The notes beneath the pieces are model-generated. The model was given only the letters and a program-made list of their open reading frames with translations. It did no database searches and had not been told where the DNA came from. Source: Dendrocalamus latiflorus (Eukaryota; Streptophyta; Magnoliopsida; Poales; Poaceae). Taken from it: DNA of 64,000 bases. How positions within the stretch are numbered: position 1 is the first letter of the stretch; each line of letters starts with the position of its first letter. Positions 10,522-21,324 of the stretch are shown here, piece by piece. A program made the position numbers and the translations under genes. The stretch is from positions 38,190,744-38,254,743 of the forward strand of contig CM029609.1 in NCBI GenBank assembly GCA_017311315.1, in the 5' to 3' direction.

Positions 10522-13500
10522 TGTAACATCCCAAAAATTGAGTTTTTATTTTATTTAAGTTTATTTGAGTTTTATGGAATTTCTTTTTTCCTTTTCTTTT
10601 TATTTAAGCCTGGATTTAAGAAAAGGCACCATGTGTTTATCTGCAGCCCAATAATCTGTATTTTATTTTCCTTGAGTCCCCCTTGTCCTGTAGTATTTTT
10701 AAGTTCTCAAATATTTTACCCTTATTTGCTATTTTCCAAGTCTTATTTGAATTTTTAGCATATATTTAATTTAGAAATTATCTTAAATCTCTCAAAAATC
10801 TTTGGGTCGAAACTCACCTTCCTTGCCGGCCCGTTTTCCATTTTCTCCCCACCCCTCCCACCTCTCCCTTCCGACCCAATCTCATTTGTTTTTCATCTGG
10901 CCTGACTTCCCCCACCCTTGGTGACCTACCTCACCCTGAGCGCCTTACAGCCATGCGGGCCAACCCTATCAACCCCCTCCTTTCTCACTACCACCTCAAG
11001 ACCACCTCCAGCTCCCCTTTCTTCCTCCTTCCTTACTTCCACCCCTCACCTTCCTTTTTAACACCAACGGCCAACCCGACCGGACTTCAACTTTTCTTCC
11101 CTATCCCCTCTACATTTGGAAGCCCCTCGTCATGTGGGACATGGATCCCAAGAATCCCGCGCTCACCTTCCTTCCTATGCCCCCTTCCTTCCTTCCTCCC
11201 CTCCGATCCCGTATTGCCGTGATCACCCCGCGAGGAATTCCCCGTGCTATGCCCCTCCATGACCCTATTTAAGCCCTCCCCGAGCACCCCCCCATTTCAC
11301 ACTGTCCCAAACCCCTCCATCAATTTCCACTCTCACGTGCCCTAGTGCCTCCGTACCATGCGCTCTTCCCTTTTGAGCTTTGATCTGGCTCCAACGAGCA
11401 ATCACCGCCACTCAGGCCACCTCCGAGCCCTGCCGTCACTCCATCGAGCTTCACCGTGCCCTTGCGATCGCCTTCCACCCCTCCACTGAGCTCAAGCACC
11501 ACCGAAACTCCCCCTCAGCCAGAAGACCGTTGCCAGCCACCTCTGCTCTCTCTTGAGCCCCGCAAACAAGTGAAACGAGATCCCCATCTCTCCTCTCTCT
11601 TGGGCACCCATTGCCACCCTCTACCGTGGATCACACCGCTGGAAAGCCATGCCGCCACCCATCAGCTATGCCATGTCAGCACACTGGGGCATGTGGCAGC
11701 CGACGTGGCACCCATGTGGTGCTGGTGCCACGCGTGTACCACATCGTGCACATAGGTGCCATGCCAATCCCCCACGCCAAGCCAGCCATACGCCTAGTCC
11801 ACTATGGACCAAGAGCCGTTCGTGGACCTAGTCTATAGACCTCAGCCCATCTGTGAGACTCACATACCTATTTTCCTTTACAAAAATAATTCGGCCAAAA
11901 AATTATAATTCCCTACAAACGTCATCACGATGCATTAAATTGAATTTCCTTTACAAAATTAATTTACCCAAAATTTTTAATCCACGCTGACATCATAAAT
12001 CCCTTTTTCTTTAGGAAAATAAATCCAAAAAATCCAATTTATTATTACCTTTCTCTTTTTCTTATATTTGAACTTTCGAGAGCCTCTTCTCCGTCATCCT
12101 AACTCCAAATGAACCCATTCTTTGTTCTAAATTCATTTAAAATCCCAATATATCTATTTATGCCATCCTTTTGAATTTGGAGTTTATTTGAATTTTATTT
12201 TTTTAGTTTGCTTGGTTATTTTCACGTGTAAATTGTGACATTTTTAGGAGTACTACTTTGATGAATCTCACCAATCTATGGAGCAAGGCAAGTTATACAC
12301 CTTGATCATGTTGATCCTAGTTTGCAAATAAAATTATGTTGATTTGAATTATTCTATATGCTTATGTTTATTTAGTGTATTTCAATTCCAGTTTCAAATA
12401 CGTAGTTAATTCCTACTTGTTATGACTTTGTTTGACATTGAACACTTAATTCCTTGTTAGTCAAGACTAAAACTCTGGTTAGTACACTAGTATTAGCTAA
12501 AACATTTTGTAGATCAGTTTAGACATGCTTAGAAATAATCCTAGGCTTAGGACAACCTTTTCACATAAAATGGTGAGTTTTAAAATGTACAGCTAACTTT
12601 GGTGAGTCAAGAAGGACTATGAAATATTTGACAAAGTAAAATATAAAACTTGGTTTAGACTTAGGCAAATGGTTAGGTGGTGGGTGCTTGCTGACACATG
12701 TTGTAGCTCGATGGCTCAACGTGGGTGCTTGGCACAAGGGGTATGTGGAAAGTCTGCATAAGTCAATTAAGGACTGGTCTATAAGCCATTGTTATAAAGT
12801 TGTATTGTACTACCACAAGGCTGGTATGGGACAGTCCTGACTAACTAATCTATGAGTCCCAACCTGAGTCTCGCTATAGGTTTGTGAGTGTGGTGTAGGC
12901 CGTGAGAAGTCTCACATGTCATAAGAGGGGGCCTCGATCTAGTGGATTCTTTATTGGGGTGAAACTTTAGTGGAGACATGGCCAGGTTGCCTTGTTATGA
13001 TTTAATCATGTAGTGGCCGATATAATGAGTTAATCATATCTTATGGGTAAAATTGACCACCTCTATAGAGTATATAAACTATCCTGGATACCCGTGCCCA
13101 CAGTCATGGACATGCCGAGTAAAGTTTTTTGTGGATTAGACATTGTTTTTCAAAATCTGGTTAATTGAACTTGTTGGAATCTTTTTGGAGAAAGATGGTC
13201 CGGGTGGGATACATGTAGTTAGGTTAGTGTTAAGTTGGACCCACACTAACGGTATTAATTTTGTTTAATTTACTATTTTTACTTATTGAATTAAATTAAG
13301 TAGTTTCACATCTAATTACTGTATTTATTCAAATTCAGCTTTACACTCAGATAAACCCTATATGCCTTCACTTGGTGCCCTTACATTAAAAATGCATTCT
13401 CCTGTGTAACTTGCAGAGTATATCTTTTTGTGCTCACCCTTTGCTTAGTTGTGTTGCTCAAAGGAGGATGACTTCGACTACGGTGAGGATTAGGATAAGT

Positions 13501-13762
13501 ATGCTATGTCTTACTGTTGTTTGCCTGTGGGCAGGCTTATTGGGCTTCTTCACTTTATTTTATATCTTTCACTATTATTTACTTTATATTTGGCCTATGG
13601 ACTGTTGAGAAGTAAACTTGGCTATAAGGCCCATACTTTTTTACTTAATAAAGTTTGTCATTATGCATGATATGTATCCCTGTTACCACTGTGTGCACTA
13701 GCTTTTCCTAGACTAGTGCGATTGACATAGAGGATCCAGAGGTGCTGCTCCTGGGTCTGACA
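10522..13762 (+). mobile_element. solo LTR of a gypsy (chromovirus-type) element, 3241 bp
   Basis: Starts TGTAACATCCC like the LTRs at 21325, 30005 and 60511, and ends TCTGACA after a conserved 'actagtgcgattgacat' tail related to the ends of those LTRs. A GC-rich, pyrimidine-rich zone precedes a TATA-like 'ctatttaag' (about 11265). No primer site follows; the 140-bp array resumes directly. Flanks are GTAGT and CTATT. The array consensus reads CTAGT there, so both copies of the target duplication appear to have one mutation each. Short open frames inside (10953, 11456) are not recognised. Confidence 0.85.
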
Positions 13763-15190
13763 CTATTCGAGAAGATGGCATCGGCAAAGTAAGGTTCAGC
13801 TAAGGCAAAGCCATTGAGGCTGACTTGAACCACACCAAGGCAAAACCATCAAGGTGTGTTGGGTAGATGAGATGATTAATCCATTGAGTTAGGGAAAGCC
13901 CCTTGTTGAGGAGACACCATGCAGCGAAGCAAGGTTTGGCCAATGTAATGCCATGGAGGCCGACTTGAACCCTGCTGAGGCCAAACTACCAAGGCATGTT
14001 GGGGCTCACTGAAGTGAATCTGTTGAGCTATGGGAGCCCCTGGTTGAGGAGTTTCTGAGGTGAATCTATTAAGCTAGGGGGAGCCCCTAGTCAAGGAAAT
14101 GCTATCGAGGTGAAGCGATGTTGGCCGAGGGAAAGCCATCAAGGCTAACTTGAATCACGCTGAGGCCAAGCCATAGAGGTGTGTTGGGGCTCATTGAGGG
14201 GAATTCATTAAGCTAGGGGGAGCCAACGAGGTGAAGAAAATTTTGGCTGAGGCAAAGCCATCGAGGCCGAGTTGAACCACATGGAGGCAAAGTCATCGAG
14301 GTGTGTTGAGGGTTTCCAAGGTGAATCCATCGAGATTAGGGGAGGCCCTAGTTGTGGAGACATCAGCGAGGTGAAGCAAGGTTTAGCTGAGGTAAATCCA
14401 TCGAGCTGACTTGAACCACACTTAGGCCAAGCCATTGAGGTATATTTGGGCTCATTGAGGTGAATATGTCTACTTAGGGGGAGCCCCTAGTCAAGGAGAT
14501 GCCATCGAGGCAAAGCCGTCAAGGCTGAGTTGAAACCACACTGAGATAAAGCTATCGAAGTGTGTTGGGGGTCGCTGAGGTGAATCCATTGAGCTAGGGG
14601 GAGCACATAGTCGAGGCAACACCATCGAGGTGAAGCATAGTCCAGTTGGGGAACACTGTTGAGGCTGAGTCTAACCACACTGAAGCCAAGCCATCGAGGC
14701 ATGTTGAGGCTCACCGAGGTGAATCCGTCGAGCTAGGGGGAGCCCCTGATCGAGGAGATGCCATTGAGGTGAGGCGAAGTCTGATTGGGGCAATAGTATG
14801 GGCAAGGATATTGGCACAAAAACGATGTTACCAGCCAGCTTTAGAGGCAAAAAGAGATACATGATCCAGAATTATCATGACTCTCTTGTGATTTGCCGAA
14901 CCTATGGCCCACCACAACTATTCACCACTTTCACGTGCAATGCTAAATGGTCAGAGGACCAACACCGAGACATGTTGGGGGTCACCGAGGTGAATTCGTC
15001 GAGCTAGGTGGAGGCCCTAGTCGATGAGATGCCATTGAGGCAAAGTCATCGAGACTGACTTGAATCACATTGAGGCTAAGCCATCGAGGCATGTTGGGGC
15101 TCACTGAGGATCCGTTGAGCTAGGGAGATCCCCTAGTCGAGGAGACGCTATTGAGGCAAAGGAAAGTCGGACCGAGGCTAAGCTGTTGAG
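13763..15190. repeat. about 140-bp tandem array, block 2
   Basis: Continuation of block 1 with the same landmark (for example near 14072, 14209, 14472, 14591, 14733, 15000, 15117). Interrupted at about 14795-14965 by an unrelated segment (next entry). Confidence 0.85.
14798..14962 (+). pseudogene. Helitron replicase (Helitron_like_N) fragment
   Basis: One frame reads GTKTMLPASFRGKKRYMIQN, then continues with YHDSLVICRTYGPPQLFTTF and TCNAKW. This matches the usual plant Helitron N-terminal pattern: LP.SF.G..R.M.QNY.DA..ICR.YG.P.LF.TFTCN..W. It covers roughly 50 residues of a protein that is normally over 1,000 residues long, so it is a relic. It sits in the middle of a 140-bp repeat unit whose two halves continue on either side, so it was inserted into or captured by the array. 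No Helitron termini (5' TC, 3' hairpin-CTRR) were recognised. Confidence 0.75.
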
Positions 15191-15469
15191 GCCGCTCCTC
15201 CTAGTATAGGGTCCGAGGGTGTCCACTTCCCTCTTTGAGGGCATGGCGAGGGGGATTGCATGCATAGGGCAGCAACTCGGCTAGAAGTGCACTGCATGTG
15301 AGCCCATGTCAGGAGCGGAGTTTGGACCACCTTTGGATCGCAATAAGCAATGAGTTCTAGACCACACAGACTGCCTTTGGGAGACACATACAGGGTCCGA
15401 ACATAGAGTGAGTGAACACATTCCAAAGGGCAAAGCATGCAGGCATAGTCCAGTGGACTGGAGCGAGTG

Positions 15470-16130
15470 GACACTGTTCAAAATGATGGAGCGCTCGGAC
15501 AAGGTCCAGAGGCTCAGGGTGCTCAGATAAGGTCCAGAGGCTCAGGGTGCTTGAACATGGTCCAAAGGGCAAGGGCATGTCGACATGGTCCAGATGAGCA
15601 AAGCGTGCGAACAAGGTCCAGAGAGGATGGAGCGCGTGTACACGATTCAGAGGGCCGAGGTGCGCGGACGTGGTCTAGAGAGGTCAGAGTGCCTAGACAA
15701 GGTCCAGAGGACCAAAGAACGTGGACACGATCCGGAGGGGACGGAGCGCTCAGAAAAGGTCCAGAGGGCTGAGGCACGTGGACATGGTTCAGAGGGCTGG
15801 AGCACGTGGACATGGCCCAAAGGGGGTGGAACGCTTAGACAATGTCTAGAGGGCTAGAGTGCATGGACATGGTTCGAAGAGGGCGGAACGCCTAGACACG
15901 GTCTAGAGGGCCAAGGCACGCGAACATGGTTCGGAGGGGCAGACCAAGTGGACGTGATCCAGAGGGCCGAAGCACGCAGACATGGTCCAGAGGGATGGAG
16001 AGTGCAGATTGAGTCCAAAGGGCAGAGCGCGAGGACGGAATCTAGAGGGGTAGAGTGAGTGGTGACAGTCCGGAGGGCCGGAGCACCTGGACAAGGTATA
16101 GAGGGCTAGGGCGCATGGACGGAGGGCTTG
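15470..16130. repeat. about 35-bp tandem array
   Basis: Degenerate units of 'acatggtccagagggc..agcgcgtgg' repeat about 18 times with spacing near 34-36 bp. On the minus strand this is the first part of the LARD interior after the primer site. 15190-15470 is unique sequence with nothing recognised. Confidence 0.8.
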
Positions 16131-16308
16131 AAGTCCCTAGTGGTTGTGGTCCCATAGGTGGCCTGCGCCTCAGTGGAGTGATCTTGCAGAGCCTTGGGGC
16201 CCATGTGGTGCGGGTTGCGATCCAACATCACTTTGGCCTTGGAAGAGGGCTCGTGCCCCCACCTCAGTGACCTTCTGTGCATTTATGTTCCTAGGCTCTT
16301 GCTCTAGT

Positions 16309-16325
16309 CCCCATGAATGGCGCCA
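16309..16325 (-). promoter_or_regulatory. primer-binding site of the LARD (tRNA-Asp-like)
   Basis: The minus strand reads TGGCGCCATTCATGGGG, two bases after the LTR end. It resembles the complement of a tRNA-Asp 3' end (TGGCGCCGTTGCCGGGG) with four mismatches. It fixes the element's orientation as minus. Confidence 0.65.
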
Positions 16326-16327
16326 AT

Positions 16328-16831
16328 TGTCGTCGATACGAGCTCAGACAGTAAACTTGTTGGCACCCCCAGCCGAATTCGTGGACCACTGAGGATGCAA
16401 AGGGGGGACTCAACGAGAATCACACACAAGTGACTGTATGAATGTATTGTATATGGGTGTGCATGTGTGTGTTACAAGTGGCCTCTCCCTCCCTTTTATA
16501 TGGGGTTCTTTTTATGAAGGGGAAGAAAATGCCTGAAGTTACATTTTTGCCCTCGGATCTTAACTTGCATCGAGGGTAGTTTCGTCCATCATGCAAAGTG
16601 GGTCTCGCCACATCCAAGATTCACAATGTCATCAAGGTTAGACCCTAGACCTCATTTGGGGCTGGTCCATAGACCTTGTACGGGGTGGACTCTGGACCTC
16701 ATCTAGGGTTGGTCTGTGGACATCATCGAGGGTTGGACTCTGGTCCTCGTTCGGAGTGGATCCCCTGATGTGACACACTATGCCGCCGAAGTTATAGTCG
16801 GCTCAAGGTAGTGTAGGGTCCCTCCCCAACA
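16328..16831 (-). repeat. right LTR (5' LTR) of the LARD, 504 bp
   Basis: Minus-strand start TGTTGGGGAGGG and end CGACGACA. A TATA-like 'ccttttatatggg' reads on the plus strand at about 16493. Matches the split left LTR. Confidence 0.85.
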
Positions 16832-16836
16832 AAAAT

Positions 16837-17892
16837 TTCAACTTCGAAATTAAAATATATTAGAAGAAACAAAAAGGACAATTTTTTGTGAATAGAAGTA
16901 TTTATATTTTTCTTTTTTTCATTTGTTAGATTTTTCATTTTTGTTACTCCTAACATACAATGAATTTAAACTTAAATTTTATATATAGCAAGAGTAAATT
17001 GAGAAGTACATTTAGAACTTTTTGGGGAATTTTTTATGTTAACTTGGTGCCCAAACGAAAAACATTTGCATGAGTGCACCACAAACGGGGAACATAATAT
17101 AAACTGCCTACTTAGAATTGAGCGATTGCATTATATATACCTATCCGGAATTTTTAGTTGAAATTCGACATTTTTTTAGTTGAAAGTTGAAAAAAATTGA
17201 GTTGAAAGTGGAAAATTTTGAGTTGAAATTCTTCAAATTTAACTTACCGTCTTAGAGTTGGTAGTTTTCATCTATAGTATTGAAAAATTTTAGTTAAAAG
17301 TTGAAAAATTTTAAATTGAAGTGAGAGAAATCTTAAGTTGAAAGTCTTCGAAGTTAATAGGGAGGAGAAGGGCATGAATGTACCTAGTTAGATAGGAAAT
17401 CATGTCACATCAAGCACGGTTATTAAGGGTATCATGAAACAAACAAATTATGTCATTTTGGACACGGACACAATCTCCAATACACAAGTTTGATGATTTC
17501 TTTTCTAATTATATGTTAGAAAAATATTAAATATATCATAATATCGAAGTACTTTTGATGAGAAATCTACTAATATTCTTTTCATCTCATAAATATTTAT
17601 AATTTTATATAAAGAAACCCTTCGTTGCGCCTGGTCGCACATTAAACGAACCACGCTACCGCACGCGTGAGTCGTGTGAGATGTGGAAGCGAAGTAGTGT
17701 CATGAGATCATCGTGGGGGGAGCAGGCAGCTGGCAAGGGTCTGATGTTAGCAAGTAGTAGAGTTTAAATTTGTTGCAGTTGTTCGCTTTGCCAACTTTAA
17801 ATAATCATATATTCTTCTCCGGGCGCTTCATGTTTGAAACCGAAAGCATTACCAAAATATGCCCAGCACTTGATATATGGTTGATCTCCACC
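16837..17892. other. AT-rich intergenic sequence
   Basis: No coding frame found. 17150-17345 is built from variants of 'agttgaaagttgaaaaattt'. 17610-17760 is GC-richer but unrecognised. The second exon expected for the NB-LRR gene was looked for here on the minus strand and not found. Confidence 0.55.
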
Positions 17893-18139
17893 TAGGGCCT
17901 GTTCTTTTCCTCTGAAGCTGGTAGCTTTTAGTTTTTGCTATAATACCTAACTTTCAAACGGAGTATTTTCTCAAGACGGGGTCTACAAGTTAAACGATGT
18001 ACACGTTCAAAGCCCAACATCTGTACCATCTAAAATCACAAGTGAGTATCTCTCTCTGTAATCTGTACCTTAAACAACCAAAATTCATAAATTTCAGCCA
18101 AAAGCCATAAGCCACAGTCGTTGCCAACACAGGCCCTTA
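17893..18139. mobile_element. MITE, about 247 bp
   Basis: Bounded by TAGGGCCTGTTC and its near inverse ACAGGCCCTTA. The interior ('gacggggtctacaagtta', 'atctctctctgtaatctgta', 'agccaaaagccataagccaca') matches a second copy at about 35391-35621. No coding capacity. Superfamily not fixed because a target duplication longer than TA/TWA is not evident. Confidence 0.6.
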
Positions 18140-18140
18140 A

Positions 18141-18476
18141 TATGGCTTGCTCGGTTAGCTTGGACAACATCCTATATATGTCTTTGCCCTTTTATAAGTA
18201 ATTCACCATAATTACTGACATTTGTTTGGGCCAAAATTAACATTATCAACCAATGGTTGAGATTTACTTCACCTCTTACCCTTAGAGAGGTTAGAGGTGT
18301 ACCATAACGTTGCACATATGAAAGAAAAATTTTATTCGGGACTATGCATTAAGTGAAGTCACAAGAGTTAACGTTCCACATATTTGCATTATTTTTTTTC
18401 AAGAATACGCAAAAGAGTAGTGTGTCTTTGCGGATTTGCATTACTCTAATTGTTGTATTTTAACAAGAAATCATGG
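18141..18476. other. AT-rich sequence downstream of the NB-LRR exon
   Basis: Should be intron 1 on the minus strand. No acceptor followed by a kinase-2 coding stretch is seen. Confidence 0.5.
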
Positions 18477-19286
18477 TTACCTTTTGTCTTGTAAGTTACT
18501 CCTCAATGTGGGTATCAGCTGCTCCATCTCCCACTTTTCTGACCTGCCAAACTCGATCTCGTTGATTTGAAAGAGCATATCTCTAAGAAGCTTCTTGATA
18601 TCAGGATTTCTAGATACAGAGACCGAAGCCCGACAATCGAATGATTCTTTGACCTTGTGGTACACCTCCATAGCCAGAGTAGTCTTCCCTAACCCTCCAA
18701 TTCCAAAGATGGACAGCGCCAAGAGTTGCGTCTCTTCATCCTTTATCCAGCCAAGGATCTGCTCTCTAGGCTCATCAATGCCCACAAGGTTTCTAGCCTC
18801 CTCGTAGAGCGTAGGTGCTCGAGGGTCCAAGGGCACAGGGTGAGGCATAGTGATGCACTGACCAATATTATATCGATCGCGCCGCTGGCTCTCTTCAACA
18901 ACACGGGCCTTGAGCTTTCGAATCTCATTTGCGAGTAGATGGTCCTCCCATAACTTCTTCATCATGCATATAGCCTTGCGCATGAAATTAGACTTGGCAT
19001 CCTCACGGTTGAGGCAATGCATGAAGCGGTCAATGCAATCCTCGATGTCGTAGGAGAGATCACGCACCTTATTCCTCCACTCTTTTGTTTGGACATCGAT
19101 CTGGTCGTCCTCCATGTCCGCCAGCCTCTGCAGCACGGCATTCATGCTGCTCAACTCATCTCTGAGGAATCTAATCCCACCCTTGACACCCTTGATATGC
19201 TTGTACTCATCAGCGAGCAAAGTTGTTAGCTTGCCGATGACTGAGTTCATCACTCCAGTGGAAGCGCTCACCATCCCTCCAGCCAT
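18477..19286 (-). pseudogene. NB-LRR resistance gene, first exon only (CC-NB-ARC)
   Basis: Encodes the N-terminal part of a CC-NB-ARC immune receptor. It has an Rx-type coiled coil with the EDVID-like motif (WRNKVRDLSYDIEDCIDRF) and then a P-loop GIGGLGKTT about 40 residues before the break. The frame ends LRSNLQDKR and meets a donor-like AAG|GTAACC, the usual intron site of many grass NB-LRR genes just before kinase-2. No continuation (kinase-2, GLPL, MHD, LRRs) exists before 16837. I chose the ATG at 19286 (MAGGMVSASTGVMNS), the usual start of the family. The in-frame ATG at 19337 lies only about 10 bp from the TATA box and would fall in or before the leader. A truncated relic or a decoy-sized product of about 270 residues; expression unknown. 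Confidence 0.8.
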
Positions 19287-19345
19287 CTTGAGAGCTCTCT
19301 CAAATGATGTTGTGGTGGTGGTGTGTGAGATCTGCATTCTACACT

Positions 19346-19355
19346 CTTATATAGA
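19346..19355 (-). promoter_or_regulatory. TATA box of the NB-LRR exon
   Basis: The minus strand reads TCTATATAAG, ending about 60 bp upstream of the ATG at 19286. This spacing suits transcription starting about 25-30 bp downstream and supports the inner start codon. Confidence 0.6.
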
Positions 19356-19880
19356 AGCTACACGCCCTCAATGGAACGTCACCAGAAGCCAGTCAATCAC
19401 GAAAGCATATTATTAAAAAAAAAATCTCGAAAGCTACACGCCCTTGCTGGATGGCGTCGTTCTTGGCCGGCCTCCGGTAGGAAGGGACAGGGTTTAAAAA
19501 ACCAATTGTAAATTTTAACCTGGAGGGGTCGGTAGGACTGAAAATTGAAAATTTTTGAAGGATTTTGGGCCAAAAAAATATCAACCGATTTTGGCTGAAA
19601 TTTGGTTGAAAATATAAAACCAAAAATTTTGAAACAAATTTTGGCAAAAATTTCTTCTAAATTTGAGAAAATTCATGCAAAATAAATTTTTCAGGAACGG
19701 TTTCAGATTTTACTAGGGATCACTAGTAAAACTAGTTTTCAGTCGATAAAAATTTCCCTAGGATGGGAAAAGGCAAGAGAAATAGTAGTTTTTTTGTGCA
19801 TGGAGTCGGTGGCGGGGGAACGAAGTTCATTGAAGGATTGGTGCTCCTGGATGGTGCTGCTCATCGTTCGTTTCTGCTTT
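19356..19880. other. upstream region with a duplicated fragment
   Basis: The words 'ttcttggccggcctccggta', 'ggcaagagaaat' and 'gctcctggatgg' (19452-19860) recur in the same order at 34325-34425. A block of about 270 bp rich in 'gaaaatttttg' is inserted here. No coding region recognised. Confidence 0.5.
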
Positions 19881-19885
19881 TTTGG

Positions 19886-20087
19886 GTGTTGATAAACACC
19901 ACCAGGATGTTTTCTTCCTAACTATTATCTATATTTGTTACTATTGCATTAGAGATCTAATGGTCACGAATTCTCTCGTCCCCCCTCGAAAAAAATCTCC
20001 CCACTTCAAAAAAATGTGGCCGTTGGATTAAACGGTCTCAAATTTGAATGATGTTAAGAAGAAAATATTCGGGTGATGCATAGACAC
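19886..20087. mobile_element. foldback MITE, copy 1
   Basis: Arms pair around a central C-rich/T-rich loop: 'gttttcttcctaactattat' on the left, 'atgttaagaagaaaatattc' on the right. Starts GTGTTGATAAAC. The same family occurs immediately to the right and at 35745-35935. Confidence 0.65.
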
Positions 20088-20096
20088 ACCCATAGT

Positions 20097-20296
20097 GTGT
20101 TGATAAATATCGCCCGAATGTTTTCTTCCTAACTATCATCCAAATTTATAACCGCTGGATTAGAGATTCAACGGCCACAAATAGCCCCCCAGCGTGCCCC
20201 CTCCAGAAAAATTTCCCCCTTCAATAAAGAGACTGTCTAATCCAACGGTTCCAAATTTGGATGATTGTTAGGAAGAAAAAATATGGGGGTGATACC
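20097..20296. mobile_element. foldback MITE, copy 2 (right end cut by LINE)
   Basis: Starts GTGTTGATAAATATCGCC. Arms 'gttttcttcctaactatcat' and 'atgattgttaggaagaaaaa' pair. Its last bases, expected to mirror the start, are replaced by the poly(T) edge of the LINE. Confidence 0.65.
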
Positions 20297-20457
20297 TTTT
20301 TTAGATGAAGGAATATTGAAATATTCCGGCCTCCCACATTCACGCATGAATGAAGTATAGCCGTTCAACCATACACACCAACCATACACACAGCACTTAG
20401 ACTGTAACTCGCTATAAAGCGATACAAAAAGCCAACATCAAAAGCTCAAAACAGAAA

Positions 20458-21324
20458 TTAGGCCTCTACCCTATTCCTGTTTCGCCAACCGAAATTGTTG
20501 AAGATTTCCAGCATCAAAATCTCCATCGTAAGGCAACCTTCTCTTAATGGTGTTCTCTCTTCCTCTTTAGATAGCACGGACCACTGCCTGATCCAGTAAG
20601 TCCCCCTGAAAATAACCTGCACGAAAGAGTTAGGCGCGATCCTCCTAAAAACAACATCATTTCTGCATAACCACAATGCCCAGTACATGGCTGCTGCTCC
20701 TAGTAAAATTTGCATTATCAGACTTGACGATAAGCTCGCCAACCAAGAACCAAACAAATGGTTTACACTATCAGGTTGCTGAATATTAAACGCAACATAA
20801 ACCGCATTCCAAATAGACCTAGCCACATGACAATCAAAAAAGGTGTTGAATGGATTCCTCGGCATTACAAAAACTGCACTTAGTACTCCCTTTCCACCCT
20901 CTTTTAACCATGTTATCTTTAGTCAAGATAACACCTTTGTAAAGATACCAAAGGAAAATTTTAATCTTTAAAGGCACCTTCACCTTCCAGAATAAAATTC
21001 TTCTCGACAAACTACCACCATTCATTAAAACTTTGTATAATGACTGAACCGAAAACGATCCACTTTTAGTCAAACTCCATACTAACTCATCCTTCTTATC
21101 GTTCAAGGAAAGAGGCACTACTAATGCTACCAAATTAAGCCAATCTGCCCGTCTAGTGCTCGACAATGCCCGTCTAAACGAGACATTCAGAGGTATTGTA
21201 CTTAGTACCTGCTCGACCGTGGCATTTTTTCTTCTCACTATTCTATATAATGAGGGGAATTTCTTCATCAGAGGTTCATTTCCTAACCAATAGTCTTCCC
21301 AAAATCTAGTTTGGTGACCATTGT
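20458..21324 (-). pseudogene. LINE ORF2 C-terminal part (zf-RVT domain)
   Basis: The first part (21324-20834) has the reverse-transcriptase zinc-binding domain: FWEDYWLG, WKVKVPLKIKIFLWYLYKG and the Cys-His cluster CSFCNAEESIQHLF. It is followed in a shifted frame by FFDCHVARSIWNAV and ALWLCRNDVVF down to 20458. The frame change near 20840-20865 and the two insertions show it is dead. Its upstream half continues at 33408-33718. Confidence 0.8.

Larger units (their letters stand above)
6181..16309 (-). other. non-coding interior of the LARD
   Basis: About 6.9 kb of element-specific sequence remains once the solo LTR at 10522-13762 is subtracted. 6181-8235 is mixed low-copy sequence with many 'gaggc/gccatcgagg' words and no long frame. 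8236 onward holds distinct tandem arrays, listed separately. No retroviral-type motif (protease DSG, RT FIDD/YVDD, integrase) was found in any frame. Confidence 0.7.
4028..16831 (-). mobile_element. large non-coding LTR retrotransposon (LARD / Dasheng-like)
   Basis: Flanked by the 5-bp direct repeat AAAAT (4023-4027 and 16832-16836). The two LTRs match over the solo-LTR break in the left one. Read on the minus strand, the 5' LTR is 16831-16328 (TGTTGGGGAG...GACA). It is followed after two bases by a primer-binding site TGGCGCC...GGGG (16325-16309), close to the tRNA-Asp type used by Athila/Tat-lineage elements. Between the LTRs there is no gag or pol; the interior is mostly tandem repeats. 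The element is therefore non-autonomous. The LTRs have diverged visibly, so it is old relative to the gypsy element at 21325. The family name is a guess; the structure is well supported. Confidence 0.85.
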
